Positions 1 through 8,091 of a DNA stretch of 64,000 bases are shown here, in pieces. Within the stretch, counting starts at the first letter, position 1. The number at the start of each line of letters is the position of its first letter. Source of the DNA: JBQTKD01 sp963703165. Lineage in GTDB: Bacteria; Actinomycetota; Actinomycetes; Sporichthyales; Sporichthyaceae. The notes under the pieces are model-generated. The model searched no databases. It saw only the letters and a list, made by a program, of their open reading frames with translations, and was not told where the DNA came from. The translations under genes and the position numbers were made by a program. The stretch spans positions 2,790,001 to 2,854,000 of the forward strand of contig OY969798.1 in assembly GCA_963703165.1 (NCBI GenBank), read 5' to 3'.

Positions 1-814
1 ACCAGTCGAGCTCGCCCTTCTTGTTCACCTTCATGTAGTGCTTGCGGGCGTACTCGGCCCAGTTGCCGAACAGGTGGTTGTGGCCGGTGCCGTGCATCTT
101 GTCGTAGAGCTGCAGACCCAGTCCGGCGCCGGAGACGCAGAACGGCCAGATCTTGGTGTTCTCGCAGTGCACGCCCGCGGGGCGCTCGGCCCACTGGTCG
201 ACCATGAAGTTGACGATGGAGTGGTGGTCCCAGTGGAAGATGCGGTCCTGATACCCCGTCACCTTGAACGGGGAGGCCCACTTGTCGTCACCGGAGACGT
301 ATTCGTAGAAGCAGAGCAGCAGATTGAAGAACCCGCGGAAGAAGTTGTTGCCGTCGGCGCCGATCGGGTCCGGCTGCAGGCCCCAGGGCGACAGGCCGTT
401 GCCGGTCCAGCCGGGGGACTCGTACTGACCGCGCAGGTACTCCGGCATGTAGGCGTGCCACATCGACGGATACTTGTCCGCGCCCGGGTCGTGGCCGATC
501 ATCGACAGCCAGTCGATCGCGGACCAGAACGTCGTGTACCGGCCGACGAGTTCGTCGGCGATGCGGGTGTAGACCTCGCGCCAGGCCGGGGTGAGGTCGC
601 ACATCACCGGCAGGACGTAGCCGGTCTCGTGCAGGTCGAAGCGTGCCAACGAGCACATCGGCGGAGTGCTGGACTGGTCCCACCACGGCAGCGGTTCGCC
701 GGAACTGGACCAGTCGTCGGGGGTGGTGGACTTCTCCCAGATGAAGTTCAACCAGCCGCGAGCCCGGTCGTCGAGTACCGGGTGGGTGGTCGTGGGCTGC
801 TGCGTGATCGTCAT
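1..814 (-). CDS. Linalool dehydratase/isomerase-like protein (C-terminal part beyond window)
   Basis: About 271 codons are visible, starting at ATG 814, four bases after the stop of the upstream gene. From memory of the Castellaniella linalool dehydratase/isomerase (LDI), several stretches line up: DPIGADGNNFFRG with the DPIEKENIMYKG region, VHCENTKIWPFC with the VCEPDNYFVQC active-site segment, and YDKMHGT with YDRLHGT. The Cys-Glu...Cys pair keeps the nine-residue spacing of the LDI catalytic cysteines. The LDI active-site His (KGHLNL) appears as Phe here (RGFFNL), and an N-terminal Asp (YIDFI) appears as Asn (WLNFI). No signal peptide is visible, whereas LDI is periplasmic. Family membership looks good. 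The substrate is unknown: the altered residues suggest another alkenol or terpenoid, or a hydratase acting in reverse. The end of the protein lies beyond base 1. Confidence 0.72.
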   Translation of the reverse strand, partial: MTITQQPTTTHPVLDDRARGWLNFIWEKSTTPDDWSSSGEPLPWWDQSSTPPMCSLARFDLHETGYVLPVMCDLTPAWREVYTRIADELVGRYTTFWSAIDWLSMIGHDPGADKYPSMWHAYMPEYLRGQYESPGWTGNGLSPWGLQPDPIGADGNNFFRGFFNLLLCFYEYVSGDDKWASPFKVTGYQDRIFHWDHHSIVNFMVDQWAERPAGVHCENTKIWPFCVSGAGLGLQLYDKMHGTGHNHLFGNWAEYARKHYMKVNKKGELDW

Positions 815-818
815 CGGG

Positions 819-1415
819 CTACCACATCGCGATCTTGTCACCCGCGCACGCGCGGACCATCGGCATCTTCTGATTGGCCGTCACGGCGTCGGTCCAGTTC
901 GGGTCCAACGCCTCGGCCACCGGTTCGCGGGTGATGCGGTCGGCGACCTTGCTCTGCGGGTTCGGCGCGATCAGCGCACCGTGCAGGACTTCCTTCATCC
1001 GCTTCTGCCGCCCGTAGGGCAGGACCATGCGGGTCAGGCCCCAGAACCACGGGACCAACCCGGCGTTGCCGGTGTAGGTGGCGCGTCGTGCGAGCAGCAG
1101 GCGGTTGATCTTCCCGATCGCCTTCGGATTGATCAGCGTGATGAAACCCAGGCCCGAGCTCTCGAAGCACAACGACAACGTCGACTCACCCGGCGGGCGC
1201 CCGGACTTGGAACGGATCTTCCGCGCGGGGTAGGTGAAGACGTAGTGGTGCGCGACCCCGTCCTCGGCCCGGATCTCGATCACCTGGTCCTCGGCGATCT
1301 GCTGGCGCAGGCGGGGCATCACGCGGGTCGCCTGGCTGAACGCCAGTCCCAGCGTGCCGAGCAGGACCTTGAAGGCCCCGCGCGCGACTGTGCTCCGGGC
1401 TTCGCGAACCTTCAT
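819..1415 (-). CDS. SCP2-like small protein, first gene of the LDI-like operon
   Basis: A 198-aa protein starting at ATG 1415 with a GAGGGAG ribosome site about ten bases upstream. It ends four bases before the LDI-like gene, so the two are probably co-transcribed. Residues about 40-130 alternate charged strands and a helix (IEIRAEDG, then ESTLSLCFESSGLGFITLINP) in a way that resembles sterol-carrier/SCP2 folds, and GNAGLVPWFWGL follows the usual hydrophobic groove region. This resemblance is by eye and weak. A lipid- or terpenoid-binding partner for the downstream enzyme is an inference from position. The C-terminus (VRACAGDKIAMW) has no recognised motif. Confidence 0.5.
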   Translation of the reverse strand: MKVREARSTVARGAFKVLLGTLGLAFSQATRVMPRLRQQIAEDQVIEIRAEDGVAHHYVFTYPARKIRSKSGRPPGESTLSLCFESSGLGFITLINPKAIGKINRLLLARRATYTGNAGLVPWFWGLTRMVLPYGRQKRMKEVLHGALIAPNPQSKVADRITREPVAEALDPNWTDAVTANQKMPMVRACAGDKIAMW

Positions 1416-1551
1416 CCGGCCACTCCCTCGTGGTCGCCGTACGCGTAGGTATCGACACTATGCCTGTGCGCATACCGCGTCCACGGATCGGAGCGTGAGT
1501 GACCAATGTCCCCCCGGTGGGACTCCCGTAGGGCGGTGGCAGCATGCCGCC

Positions 1552-2043
1552 ATGGCCTGCGATGTGGTGACGATCCGCCCGGCGGTACCCGCCGATCTCT
1601 TGACGATCGTCCAGTTCATCCGCGACCTGGCCGAGTACGAACGCCTCACCGACCAGTGCCACGCCGACGCCGACTCCCTGCGCGAGGACCTGTTCGGCGC
1701 CGCCCCCGCGGCGGAGGTCCTGATCGCGGAGGTCGACGACGTCCCGGCCGGGTTCGCCTTGTTCTTCGCCACGTACTCCTCCTTCCTCACCCGGCGGGGG
1801 CTGTGGTTGGAGGACCTGTTCGTCTCACCTCCCCTGCGTGGGCGCGGGGTGGGGCGGGCGCTGCTGGGGGCGGTGGCTGAGGTCGCGTCCGCTCGCGGGT
1901 GCGGCCGCCTGGAGTGGTCGGTGCTGGACTGGAACGCACCGGCCATCGGGCTCTACACCTCGCTCGGGGCGCAGTTGCTCGACGGCTGGACCATCTGCCG
2001 CACCGAGGGTGACCAGATCGCCGCCCTATTACCCCCGACGTAA
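1552..2043 (+). CDS. GNAT family N-acetyltransferase, diamine/SSAT-like
   Basis: A 163-aa acetyltransferase. The N-terminus IRPAVPADLLTIVQFIRDLAEYERL is typical of the spermidine/thialysine acetyltransferase branch. The acetyl-CoA loop reads RGRGVGRALL (about residues 95-104), preceded by the LEDLFVSPPLRG strand, and WNAPAIGLYTSLGA is the usual GNAT motif B. ATG 1552 was chosen because the domain starts there and GGGCGGTGG lies upstream; longer in-frame starts would add about 66 residues of non-domain sequence. It catalyses acetyl transfer from acetyl-CoA to an amine; the substrate (polyamine, thialysine or other) cannot be told from the sequence. It is divergent from the LDI-like operon across a 136-bp gap. 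Confidence 0.85.
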   Translation: MACDVVTIRPAVPADLLTIVQFIRDLAEYERLTDQCHADADSLREDLFGAAPAAEVLIAEVDDVPAGFALFFATYSSFLTRRGLWLEDLFVSPPLRGRGVGRALLGAVAEVASARGCGRLEWSVLDWNAPAIGLYTSLGAQLLDGWTICRTEGDQIAALLPPT

Positions 2044-2079
2044 TCGCGCCCGGCCGCCTCGCGGGTCGAGGGTGATCCC

Positions 2080-2529
2080 ATGACGACCACACAGAGCACC
2101 GTCGACCTCGAGACCACCGCGGCCCTCGCCGAGCGGTACTCCCAGGCCTGGAACGACCACGACCTCGACGCGATCCTCGCCATGCACGCGCCGGTGTCCG
2201 CCTTCCACCTGCACGTCGAGCCGTACCCGGAGGCCGACAGCCACCACGCGATCCGCCAGCAGTTCGGCGCGTTCTTCGCGATCATGCCGGACCTGCGCTT
2301 CGAGACCATCCGCCTCGAGGTCCGCCCGGGCCTGTTCACCCATGAGTGGTACCTCTCCGCCACCTTGGCCGAGCCGTGGCTCATCGGCGCCCGCACCGCC
2401 GCCCCGTCGGGGAAGCCCGTCCGCTTCCGCGGCGTCGACGTCATCTCCTGCGAGGACGGCCTCGTCCGGCGCAAGGACTGCTACCTCGACGGCGTCGGAC
2501 TGGAACTGCAGCTGTTCGGGGCTCCGTAA
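2080..2529 (+). CDS. SnoaL/NTF2-like protein
   Basis: A 149-aa single-domain protein of the NTF2/SnoaL cone fold: an N-terminal helix with AERYSQAWNDHDLDAILAMH, a middle helix AIRQQFGAFFAIMPDLRF, and a final set of strands ending VDVISCEDGLVRRKDCYLD. This pattern (W-N-H-D, then D-V and Y/D near the end) matches polyketide cyclase-like or limonene-epoxide-hydrolase-like small proteins. The substrate is unknown and no partner enzyme is adjacent. It starts 36 bases after the GNAT gene on the same strand and may share its transcript. Confidence 0.8.
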   Translation: MTTTQSTVDLETTAALAERYSQAWNDHDLDAILAMHAPVSAFHLHVEPYPEADSHHAIRQQFGAFFAIMPDLRFETIRLEVRPGLFTHEWYLSATLAEPWLIGARTAAPSGKPVRFRGVDVISCEDGLVRRKDCYLDGVGLELQLFGAP

Positions 2530-2635
2530 GGCGCTGTGGCTTGTCGGGGTCCGTGGCGTTCCGTTCAAACGTGCGCTATAGCGCTCGGTTCGGCGGACGC
2601 CAGGACTCGGCGTGGCACCTGGCAGGCTGTCGCCC

Positions 2636-3802
2636 ATGGCCCGTCGAGTCCTCGCCACCGGAGCGGCGATCGTTCAGCTGAAGGTGCAGTTGCTCGAGGT
2701 CGAGCCTGCGGTCTGGCGGCGGATTCAGATCCCCGCCGCGGCGACGATGGCCGAGCTGCACGAGGTGCTGCAGGCAGTGCTCGGCTGGCAGAACTGCCAC
2801 CTGCACGAGTTCGAGACCGACGACTTGAAAATCGGTGTGCCGGACGACGAGTGGGGTGACGAGGACCTCGCCACCGACGAGACGGGCATCACCGTCGGCG
2901 AGGTCGCGACGATGGGCGCGCGCATCCGCTACGTCTACGACCTCGGCGACTACTGGCAGCACGACCTGATAGTGGAATCGATCCTGGTCGCCGAGGCCGA
3001 GGTGCGGTATCCGCGTTGCCTCGGCGGCGAGCAGGCCTGCCCACCCGAGGACGTCGGCGGCACGCACGGCTACGACAACTTTCTCCGGATCCTGCGCTTC
3101 CCGGACCACCCGGACCACGCGATGGCCGTCCATTGGGCCGGCGGGTTCCATCCGGACGAGTTCAGCGCGACCAAGGTCGACAAGGCGCTGGCCCGGTTGG
3201 CGTGGCGCAACCCACTGCCCACCCGGACCGCAAAGCCGACGGCACGGGCCGTCGGCGGCACGCTGCAACTCGTCCCCAATTCTGACGTGGCGTCATCCGG
3301 CCTTCTGCTGCGCTGCACCGGCAAACTGCTGAAGGTGCTGGGGACCGCTCCGAAGGACCTGGTCGAGGCTCCGCCCTCGCCGGAGGACTGGTACGGCAAC
3401 GTCATCTACATCGAGGGTCGCAAGTGCCTGTTGGTCACCCACGCCCAGACGTTGTTCACCGTCTTCATCCCTGACGTCCTCGCCGCCGACCTGCGCCCGA
3501 TCGACGCCCTGCTGATCCCCGCGCTGCATGCCGCACTGGCTCGCGAAGGGCTCCCGATCGACACCTTCGGCGTGCCCGGTGGCGGTCCGGTGCGCCTCGC
3601 CAAGACCGCCGACCGCAGTGTGCTCGGGTGCCTGCGAGACCTCGCCGGACGGTGCGAATGGGCGGTCCGTTCCGTCGGCGGTCTGGCCAACCTCGACCTG
3701 GACGAGTTGCACCACGGCCTGCAACGGAATCCCAGCAGCGTCCGCAACTGGGCTTTCGCCATCGACTCGGTACGGAAGCGGACCGCCGATCGTGACGTAT
3801 GA
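2636..3802 (+). CDS. pRiA4b ORF-3-like protein fused to a DUF6933-like domain
   Basis: A 388-aa two-domain protein. Residues about 10-190 match the plasmid pRiA4b ORF-3 family: IVQLKVQLLEVEPAVWRRIQIP, an LHEVLQAVLGW helix, YDLGDYWQHDLIVE, and a C-x-G-G/CPPEDVGG segment before YDNFLRIL. Residues about 215-380 resemble the DUF6933 family, seen in RCTGKLLKVL, NVIYIEGRKCLLVTHAQTLFTVFIPDV and a C-terminal segment on neighbouring strand and helix. ATG 2636 was preferred over an in-frame GTG at 2612 because the domain begins immediately afterwards. Neither domain has a well-defined biochemical role; both are often found in accessory DNA. The coupling of the two in one chain is unusual. Confidence 0.75.
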   Translation: MARRVLATGAAIVQLKVQLLEVEPAVWRRIQIPAAATMAELHEVLQAVLGWQNCHLHEFETDDLKIGVPDDEWGDEDLATDETGITVGEVATMGARIRYVYDLGDYWQHDLIVESILVAEAEVRYPRCLGGEQACPPEDVGGTHGYDNFLRILRFPDHPDHAMAVHWAGGFHPDEFSATKVDKALARLAWRNPLPTRTAKPTARAVGGTLQLVPNSDVASSGLLLRCTGKLLKVLGTAPKDLVEAPPSPEDWYGNVIYIEGRKCLLVTHAQTLFTVFIPDVLAADLRPIDALLIPALHAALAREGLPIDTFGVPGGGPVRLAKTADRSVLGCLRDLAGRCEWAVRSVGGLANLDLDELHHGLQRNPSSVRNWAFAIDSVRKRTADRDV

Positions 3803-3851
3803 CCATGTAATCCTAAGGTGAAGCTTTAGAATTGCGTGGTACGATGCACGA
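3803..3851 (+). promoter_or_regulatory. AT-rich upstream region with a small hairpin
   Basis: This 49-bp gap is clearly richer in A/T than its surroundings, the usual look of an actinobacterial promoter. It contains an imperfect inverted repeat at 3813-3829 (CTAAGG, 5-nt gap, CTTTAG). It may terminate the upstream gene or act as an operator for the ATPase gene starting at 3852. No convincing -35/-10 pair could be fixed. Confidence 0.3.
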
Positions 3852-5012
3852 ATGTTGGGTCGTGCGGGAGAGGAGGCGCGCCTGCGCCACGCGTTGGCGC
3901 GAGCTCCGGTCGTTCTGCTCACGGGACCTCGGCAAGCGGGCAAGTCCACGCTGGCGCGGTCCGTCGTCGCGGCGCCCCCGGTGAACATCTTCGATCTGGA
4001 AGACCCACGCGACGTGGCACGTCTGGGCGAGCCCACCCTGAGCCTCCCGCCGCTGAGCGGCACCGTGATCATCGACGAGGCGCAGCGCCGGAAAGACCTT
4101 TTCCCCATCCTGCGAGTGCTGGCCGATGAGGACCGCACCCCGGGGCGATTCCTCGTCCTGGGAAGTGCGTCACCGGACCTGGTCGGACTGGCGTCCGAGT
4201 CGTTGGCGGGACGGGTGGCGCTCGTCGAGATCGGCGGCTTCCGAGTGGCGGATCTGGGTGCAACCGAGATGGACACCCTCTGGGTTCGCGGCGGCCTCCC
4301 GCCCGCAGTCCTTGCCCCGGACGATTCGGTCTCCAGCGCGTGGCGGGATGACTACATCAGCACTTTCCTGGAGCGGGACCTCGGAAATCTTGGGTTCCGC
4401 ATTCCCGCAACGACCATGCGCCGGTTTTGGACGATGCTCGCGCACTTCCACGCCCAGACCTGGAATGGCGCCGAGCTCGCGCGGGCCCTGGGCGTCTCTC
4501 AGCCCACGGTCCGTAGCTACCTCGATGCGCTCACCGACGCCCTGGTGATCCGCCAGCTGCAGCCGTGGTTCGCGAATCTGTCGAAGCGTCAGATTCGTTC
4601 ACCGAAGGTCTACATCCGCGACAGCGGTCTGCTGCATCGGCTGCTGGGGATCGAGGACCGCGACGGACTGCTCGGGCACCCCAAGGTCGGTGCCAGCTGG
4701 GAAGGATTCGTGCTCGATCAGATCCTTCGCATGGATGTGCGCAATCCGTGGTTCTGGGGCACCCACCAGGGTGCCGAGTTGGACCTGTTGGTGGAGGTGG
4801 GTGGGGCTCGGGTCGGGATCGAGATAAAGCGCACCGACCAGCCGAAAGTTACGCCGTCGATCCGCAATGCGCTGGCAGATCTCGCGCTCGATCGGGTCGT
4901 GGTGGTGCACGCCGGCGAGCACACCTTCCCGCTGGCGGACAAGGTCCATGCGCTCGCCGCGCGGACACTGTTGACCGAGGGCGAAGCCAGGCTGGAACCG
5001 CCGTCGAGCTGA
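3852..5012 (+). CDS. AAA_14/DUF4143 ATP-binding protein
   Basis: A 386-aa P-loop ATPase of the widespread AAA_14-DUF4143 family. Walker A is GPRQAGKS (25-32) and Walker B is VIIDEAQRR (72-80). A helix-turn-helix-like stretch follows (ELARALGVSQPTVRSYLDALTDALVI, about 211-236), and the C-terminal DUF4143 domain carries the nuclease-like signature GAELDLLVEVGGARVGIEIKRT (E..D..., then E-x-K) with conserved LHRLLG and SWEGFVLDQIL. Family members are mobile, lineage-hopping genes of unclear role; some have been linked to toxin-antitoxin or defence contexts. No antitoxin-like partner is adjacent here. Confidence 0.85.
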   Translation: MLGRAGEEARLRHALARAPVVLLTGPRQAGKSTLARSVVAAPPVNIFDLEDPRDVARLGEPTLSLPPLSGTVIIDEAQRRKDLFPILRVLADEDRTPGRFLVLGSASPDLVGLASESLAGRVALVEIGGFRVADLGATEMDTLWVRGGLPPAVLAPDDSVSSAWRDDYISTFLERDLGNLGFRIPATTMRRFWTMLAHFHAQTWNGAELARALGVSQPTVRSYLDALTDALVIRQLQPWFANLSKRQIRSPKVYIRDSGLLHRLLGIEDRDGLLGHPKVGASWEGFVLDQILRMDVRNPWFWGTHQGAELDLLVEVGGARVGIEIKRTDQPKVTPSIRNALADLALDRVVVVHAGEHTFPLADKVHALAARTLLTEGEARLEPPSS

Positions 5013-5075
5013 CCGGGCGGAGCTGTCAGGGTCGTTGCTTACGGTGGGCCCGAGCACCCAGCCCGGAGGAGCGAC

Positions 5076-5624
5076 ATGACCACCTTGCCCGACCGTCCGA
5101 ACACCGCCCTGCTCGTCGTCGATGTCCAGAACGGCGTCGTCACCGGCGCGTGGAACCGCGACGCGGTCGTGGCGAACATCGCGAGCCTCGTCGAGCGGGC
5201 GCGCGCCGAGGACGTGCCCGTGGTGTGGGTGCAGCACAGCGCGGACGACATGCCGCAGGGCAGCGAGAAGTGGCAGTACGTGCCCGAGCTCCCGCAGGCC
5301 GAGGGCGAGCCGGTCGTGCACAAGAAGTGGGGCGACTCGTTCGAGGACACCGACCTCGAGGACGTGCTCGCGCAACGCAAGGTGGGGCGGCTCGTAGTCG
5401 CCGGGGCGCAGAGCGACGCGTGCATCCGCTCGACCCTGCACGGCGCCATCGTGCGCGGCTACGACGCCACTCTCGTCGAGGACGCCCACACCACCGAGGA
5501 CCTCAGCGAATGGGGCGCCCCGGCACCGGAGCTCGTCGTCGCCCACACCAACCTGTACTGGGGCTTCAGCAACGCCCCGGGGCGCAAGGCGGGCACCGTG
5601 ACCACGCAGGACGTCAGCTTCTAA
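5076..5624 (+). CDS. Isochorismatase-family cysteine hydrolase
   Basis: A 182-aa single-domain hydrolase. The catalytic triad of the family is visible: Asp16 (VVDVQNG), Lys83 or Lys84 (HKKWGDSF) and Cys116 (AQSDACIRST), with the expected non-prolyl segment just before the cysteine. A strong GGAGG site precedes ATG 5076. Members hydrolyse amides or enol ethers (nicotinamide, N-carbamoyl compounds, isochorismate). The sequence does not identify the substrate and there is no pathway partner next to it. It ends at a strong two-sided hairpin that separates it from the convergent DUF7064 gene. Confidence 0.85.
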   Translation: MTTLPDRPNTALLVVDVQNGVVTGAWNRDAVVANIASLVERARAEDVPVVWVQHSADDMPQGSEKWQYVPELPQAEGEPVVHKKWGDSFEDTDLEDVLAQRKVGRLVVAGAQSDACIRSTLHGAIVRGYDATLVEDAHTTEDLSEWGAPAPELVVAHTNLYWGFSNAPGRKAGTVTTQDVSF

Positions 5625-5635
5625 GCGAAAACCAG

Positions 5636-5670
5636 CGCGGCCACCGACCCGGGACAAGTCGGTGGCCGCG
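5636..5670. terminator. Bidirectional hairpin between convergent genes
   Basis: A perfect 13-bp inverted repeat (5636-5648 pairing with 5658-5670; core GCGGCCACCGAC / GTCGGTGGCCGC) with a 9-nt loop sits between the stops of two convergent genes. An AAAA run at about 5627-5630 gives a short U-tract for transcripts coming from the minus strand. It very probably acts as a terminator in both directions. Confidence 0.7.
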
Positions 5671-5689
5671 GCGGTGTTGCGCGCCGGAA

Positions 5690-6697
5690 CTAGCGGTAGT
5701 GGGGGCTCTCCGAGAGCTGGTTGAGCTGCTGCAGACCGTAGAAATCGTAGGCCTCGCCGAGACCCTGGCGGCCGTCCCAGTCCCAGCGGACCAGGGAGTT
5801 GAAGCCGACGACGTTCGGCCACGCCGGCCACGGGAACGCGGTGAGGCACTCGCCGCGCAGGGACCACTCGCGGCCCTTGCCGTCGGAGAGTTCCAGCTCG
5901 ATCTGCTCGGGCTGGTACTTGCTACGGCGCGTCTTCGCTCGGCCGCCGGCCAGGCCGATCCACTCGCCCTTCTCGACGGCGTACCCGTGGGTGAAACGGA
6001 TGTCCGCCGCACCTGAGGAATCGTCGAAGTCGCACATCGCATGCACCGCGAGGTCGACGTCGCCCTCGGCGATCCCGGCCCCGGAGGTGAAGGCGGCGTT
6101 CAACCACGACAGCGTCGTCGGGTGCCGTTCGGGGCGCGGGCCCCAGGAGTGGTCGCGGGTCGCGACGCACCGGAACGGGATCGTGCGACCGCGCAGCAGG
6201 ATCTCGCCCTCGCAGACGCCGGTCTGGTCGTAGTGACCGTTGTAGGCGGTGCCCCACGCGTAGTCCGAACCCTCGGCGGCAGCCGCGACCATCGGGTCCA
6301 TCTCCGGGTCGTGGATGTCGTACCCGGGGTGCAGGGCGTCGTACTGGAAATGCACCTCGACGCCGTTGCCGTCGTCGTAGTTCACCTCGTACTTCATCGT
6401 CGGCTCGAGGCACCGCACCGAGACACCGCTGGACAGCGAGTAGTTCTGCAGATCGAAGTTCGCGCCCATCGGCACGTGCACGCTGCTGTCGTAGTACTCC
6501 GCGTCCCAGTACGCGAGCGCTTTCTTGGAGTTCAGCGCGACGGTCGTCAGACACACACCCTGGTTCGGGCGAAGCAGCACGTAGATGTGCCCGTTGAGTT
6601 CCTCCTCCGGCGAGTGGAAGCCGAAGAAGTTCGTCTCGGCCCACATGGGCTGATCCGGGTCGGGCTTGTGCAGCGACGCGTCTTCCGCCGTGATCAC
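5690..6697 (-). CDS. DUF7064-like (CrtC/AttH-type lipocalin-fold) protein
   Basis: A 335-aa protein starting at a GTG (6697) that overlaps the upstream stop by four bases (GTGA), with GAGGAGAGG as ribosome site inside the upstream gene. The motif RDHSWGPRP (181-189) and the two beta-rich halves (about 20-180 and 190-330) match the DUF7064/DUF7065 proteins, which are thought to share the fold of hydroxyneurosporene hydratase CrtC and AttH. Those relatives hydrate terpenoid double bonds or are of unknown role. It is the last gene of a three-gene operon with a PEP-utiliser mobile-domain protein. A role in terpenoid or aromatic metabolism is an inference from this company. Confidence 0.65.
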   Translation of the reverse strand: MITAEDASLHKPDPDQPMWAETNFFGFHSPEEELNGHIYVLLRPNQGVCLTTVALNSKKALAYWDAEYYDSSVHVPMGANFDLQNYSLSSGVSVRCLEPTMKYEVNYDDGNGVEVHFQYDALHPGYDIHDPEMDPMVAAAAEGSDYAWGTAYNGHYDQTGVCEGEILLRGRTIPFRCVATRDHSWGPRPERHPTTLSWLNAAFTSGAGIAEGDVDLAVHAMCDFDDSSGAADIRFTHGYAVEKGEWIGLAGGRAKTRRSKYQPEQIELELSDGKGREWSLRGECLTAFPWPAWPNVVGFNSLVRWDWDGRQGLGEAYDFYGLQQLNQLSESPHYR

Positions 6698-8091
6698 GGA
6701 GTGGTCCTCTCCTCGAACTTGGTGTCCGGTGGGACCAGCGCGAACGCGCTGTCCTTGGGGTCGAACAGCTTGGTGGGCACGGTGACCCGGGCGAACTCGT
6801 CGACGTCGAGCTTGTAGTAGACGTCGCCGGCCTTGCGGTCGAAGTCCCAGACACGCCACTCCTCGTCGAACTCCTCGTACATGCCGAGGGCCCGCATGAA
6901 GGGGTAGATCATGCCGAGGTAGTAGACGAACGCGCCCTGCTCGATCAGGTGCCGACGCGGGGTCCGCGCGAACGTCTCGTAGATCGTGAGGGTGGCGTCC
7001 TGGATCGTCGGCCCCCACTGCGCGATGGCTTCGTCGAGGTCGACCTCGCGGACTTCGGAGTCCCACTCGTCGCGGACCCAGACCGAGCCGCGGGCGATAG
7101 CTGACACATAGTCATAAGGTTTGGTCATGAGGGTGCCGATGTCGATGCAGCGCAGTTCCTCGAGTCCCGCCTTGTCGGCGTCGATCTCCAGGCCGAAGAT
7201 CATGCAGTACGGCAGGTCGTCGCACGCGGCGGACCAGGGGTAGATGTCCTCCTTGACGAAGGCGTTGCGCACGATCATCGGGTTGCCGTTGGGCAGGATC
7301 CACGGACCCATGTCCATCATCCCGAGCCGGCAGTCGAAGTGGATGTAGAAGGCGAGCAGTTCCGCCTCGGCCATGAAGCCCTTGTACCGGGCCATCCACT
7401 CGTCGTCACCGGACTTGAGGGAGTCCTCGAAGCGCTGCGGCCACGGGTCGTCCAGGGTGCGCTGCAGGTAGTTGGTCTGCGAGCCGAGCACGTATCCGTC
7501 GCCGCGGTAACCGAACGACGCCGCCTGCCAGAACTTCATTGCGTCGTTGAGGTCGCCGGACAGTTCGCCGGGTTCGATGTCCTCGAGGATCAGGTACGCC
7601 GCGCGCCCGAGCAGGGTCACGATGCCCATGCTCCAGCAGTGCAACATGTTGATCTTCGAGCCGGGTTCGCGGTTGCGGGCGGCCAGGTCGACGATCCCGT
7701 CGAGGCCACCGGCCTTCTCGATCATCGCGCGCATGAACCCGGGCCACCGGTTCCACGCGTTGACGAACGACATCAGCTCATATTCCTGACGGGGGATCAG
7801 ACCCGAGACGCCCTCCTGGGCGCGGAGCACCAGCTGGTCCCAGAAGTTCCACGGGAAGTATTGGATGACGTCGTTGATCTCGTCCGCGGTGAACGTCGGG
7901 TTGACGACGTCGTCCCGGGTGATCGGGCCCTTGAACAGGTGCGTGCGCAGGGCTTCGCGAAGGGTCCGATCACCCAGGGTCCCGTCGGGCACCGGCGGTA
8001 GGCCCGAGAGGTTCAGTTCGACGCCGGGCATGAAGCGCAGGCCCTCGTCGGCAGGGTCGTAACGCTTGAGGTATTCCTTGTCGGCACTCAT
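6694..8091 (-). CDS. Unrecognised 465-aa protein of the PEP-domain operon
   Basis: I do not recognise this family. The 465-aa protein overlaps both neighbours by four bases (ATGA at 8088-8091, GTGA at 6694-6697), which implies translational coupling and probably a fixed stoichiometry. It looks mainly alpha-helical, without signal peptide or clear membrane segments. Conserved-looking features include FPWNFWDQLVLRAQEG, a Cys/Trp-rich helix HCWSMGIVTLLGRAAYLILED (about 179-199), and YIHFDCRLGMMDMGPWILPNG. None of the TIM-barrel or ATP-grasp signatures expected of a PEP synthase is seen, so it is not simply the missing half of that enzyme. It could be the substrate-binding or catalytic component served by the small phosphohistidine protein encoded just upstream. 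Confidence 0.6.
   Translation of the reverse strand: MSADKEYLKRYDPADEGLRFMPGVELNLSGLPPVPDGTLGDRTLREALRTHLFKGPITRDDVVNPTFTADEINDVIQYFPWNFWDQLVLRAQEGVSGLIPRQEYELMSFVNAWNRWPGFMRAMIEKAGGLDGIVDLAARNREPGSKINMLHCWSMGIVTLLGRAAYLILEDIEPGELSGDLNDAMKFWQAASFGYRGDGYVLGSQTNYLQRTLDDPWPQRFEDSLKSGDDEWMARYKGFMAEAELLAFYIHFDCRLGMMDMGPWILPNGNPMIVRNAFVKEDIYPWSAACDDLPYCMIFGLEIDADKAGLEELRCIDIGTLMTKPYDYVSAIARGSVWVRDEWDSEVREVDLDEAIAQWGPTIQDATLTIYETFARTPRRHLIEQGAFVYYLGMIYPFMRALGMYEEFDEEWRVWDFDRKAGDVYYKLDVDEFARVTVPTKLFDPKDSAFALVPPDTKFEERTTP

Noticed and set aside
38..934. Long plus-strand open frame opposite the LDI-like gene
   Set aside because: It is the GC-rich shadow of the minus-strand gene, has no recognisable domain, and overlaps two supported genes.
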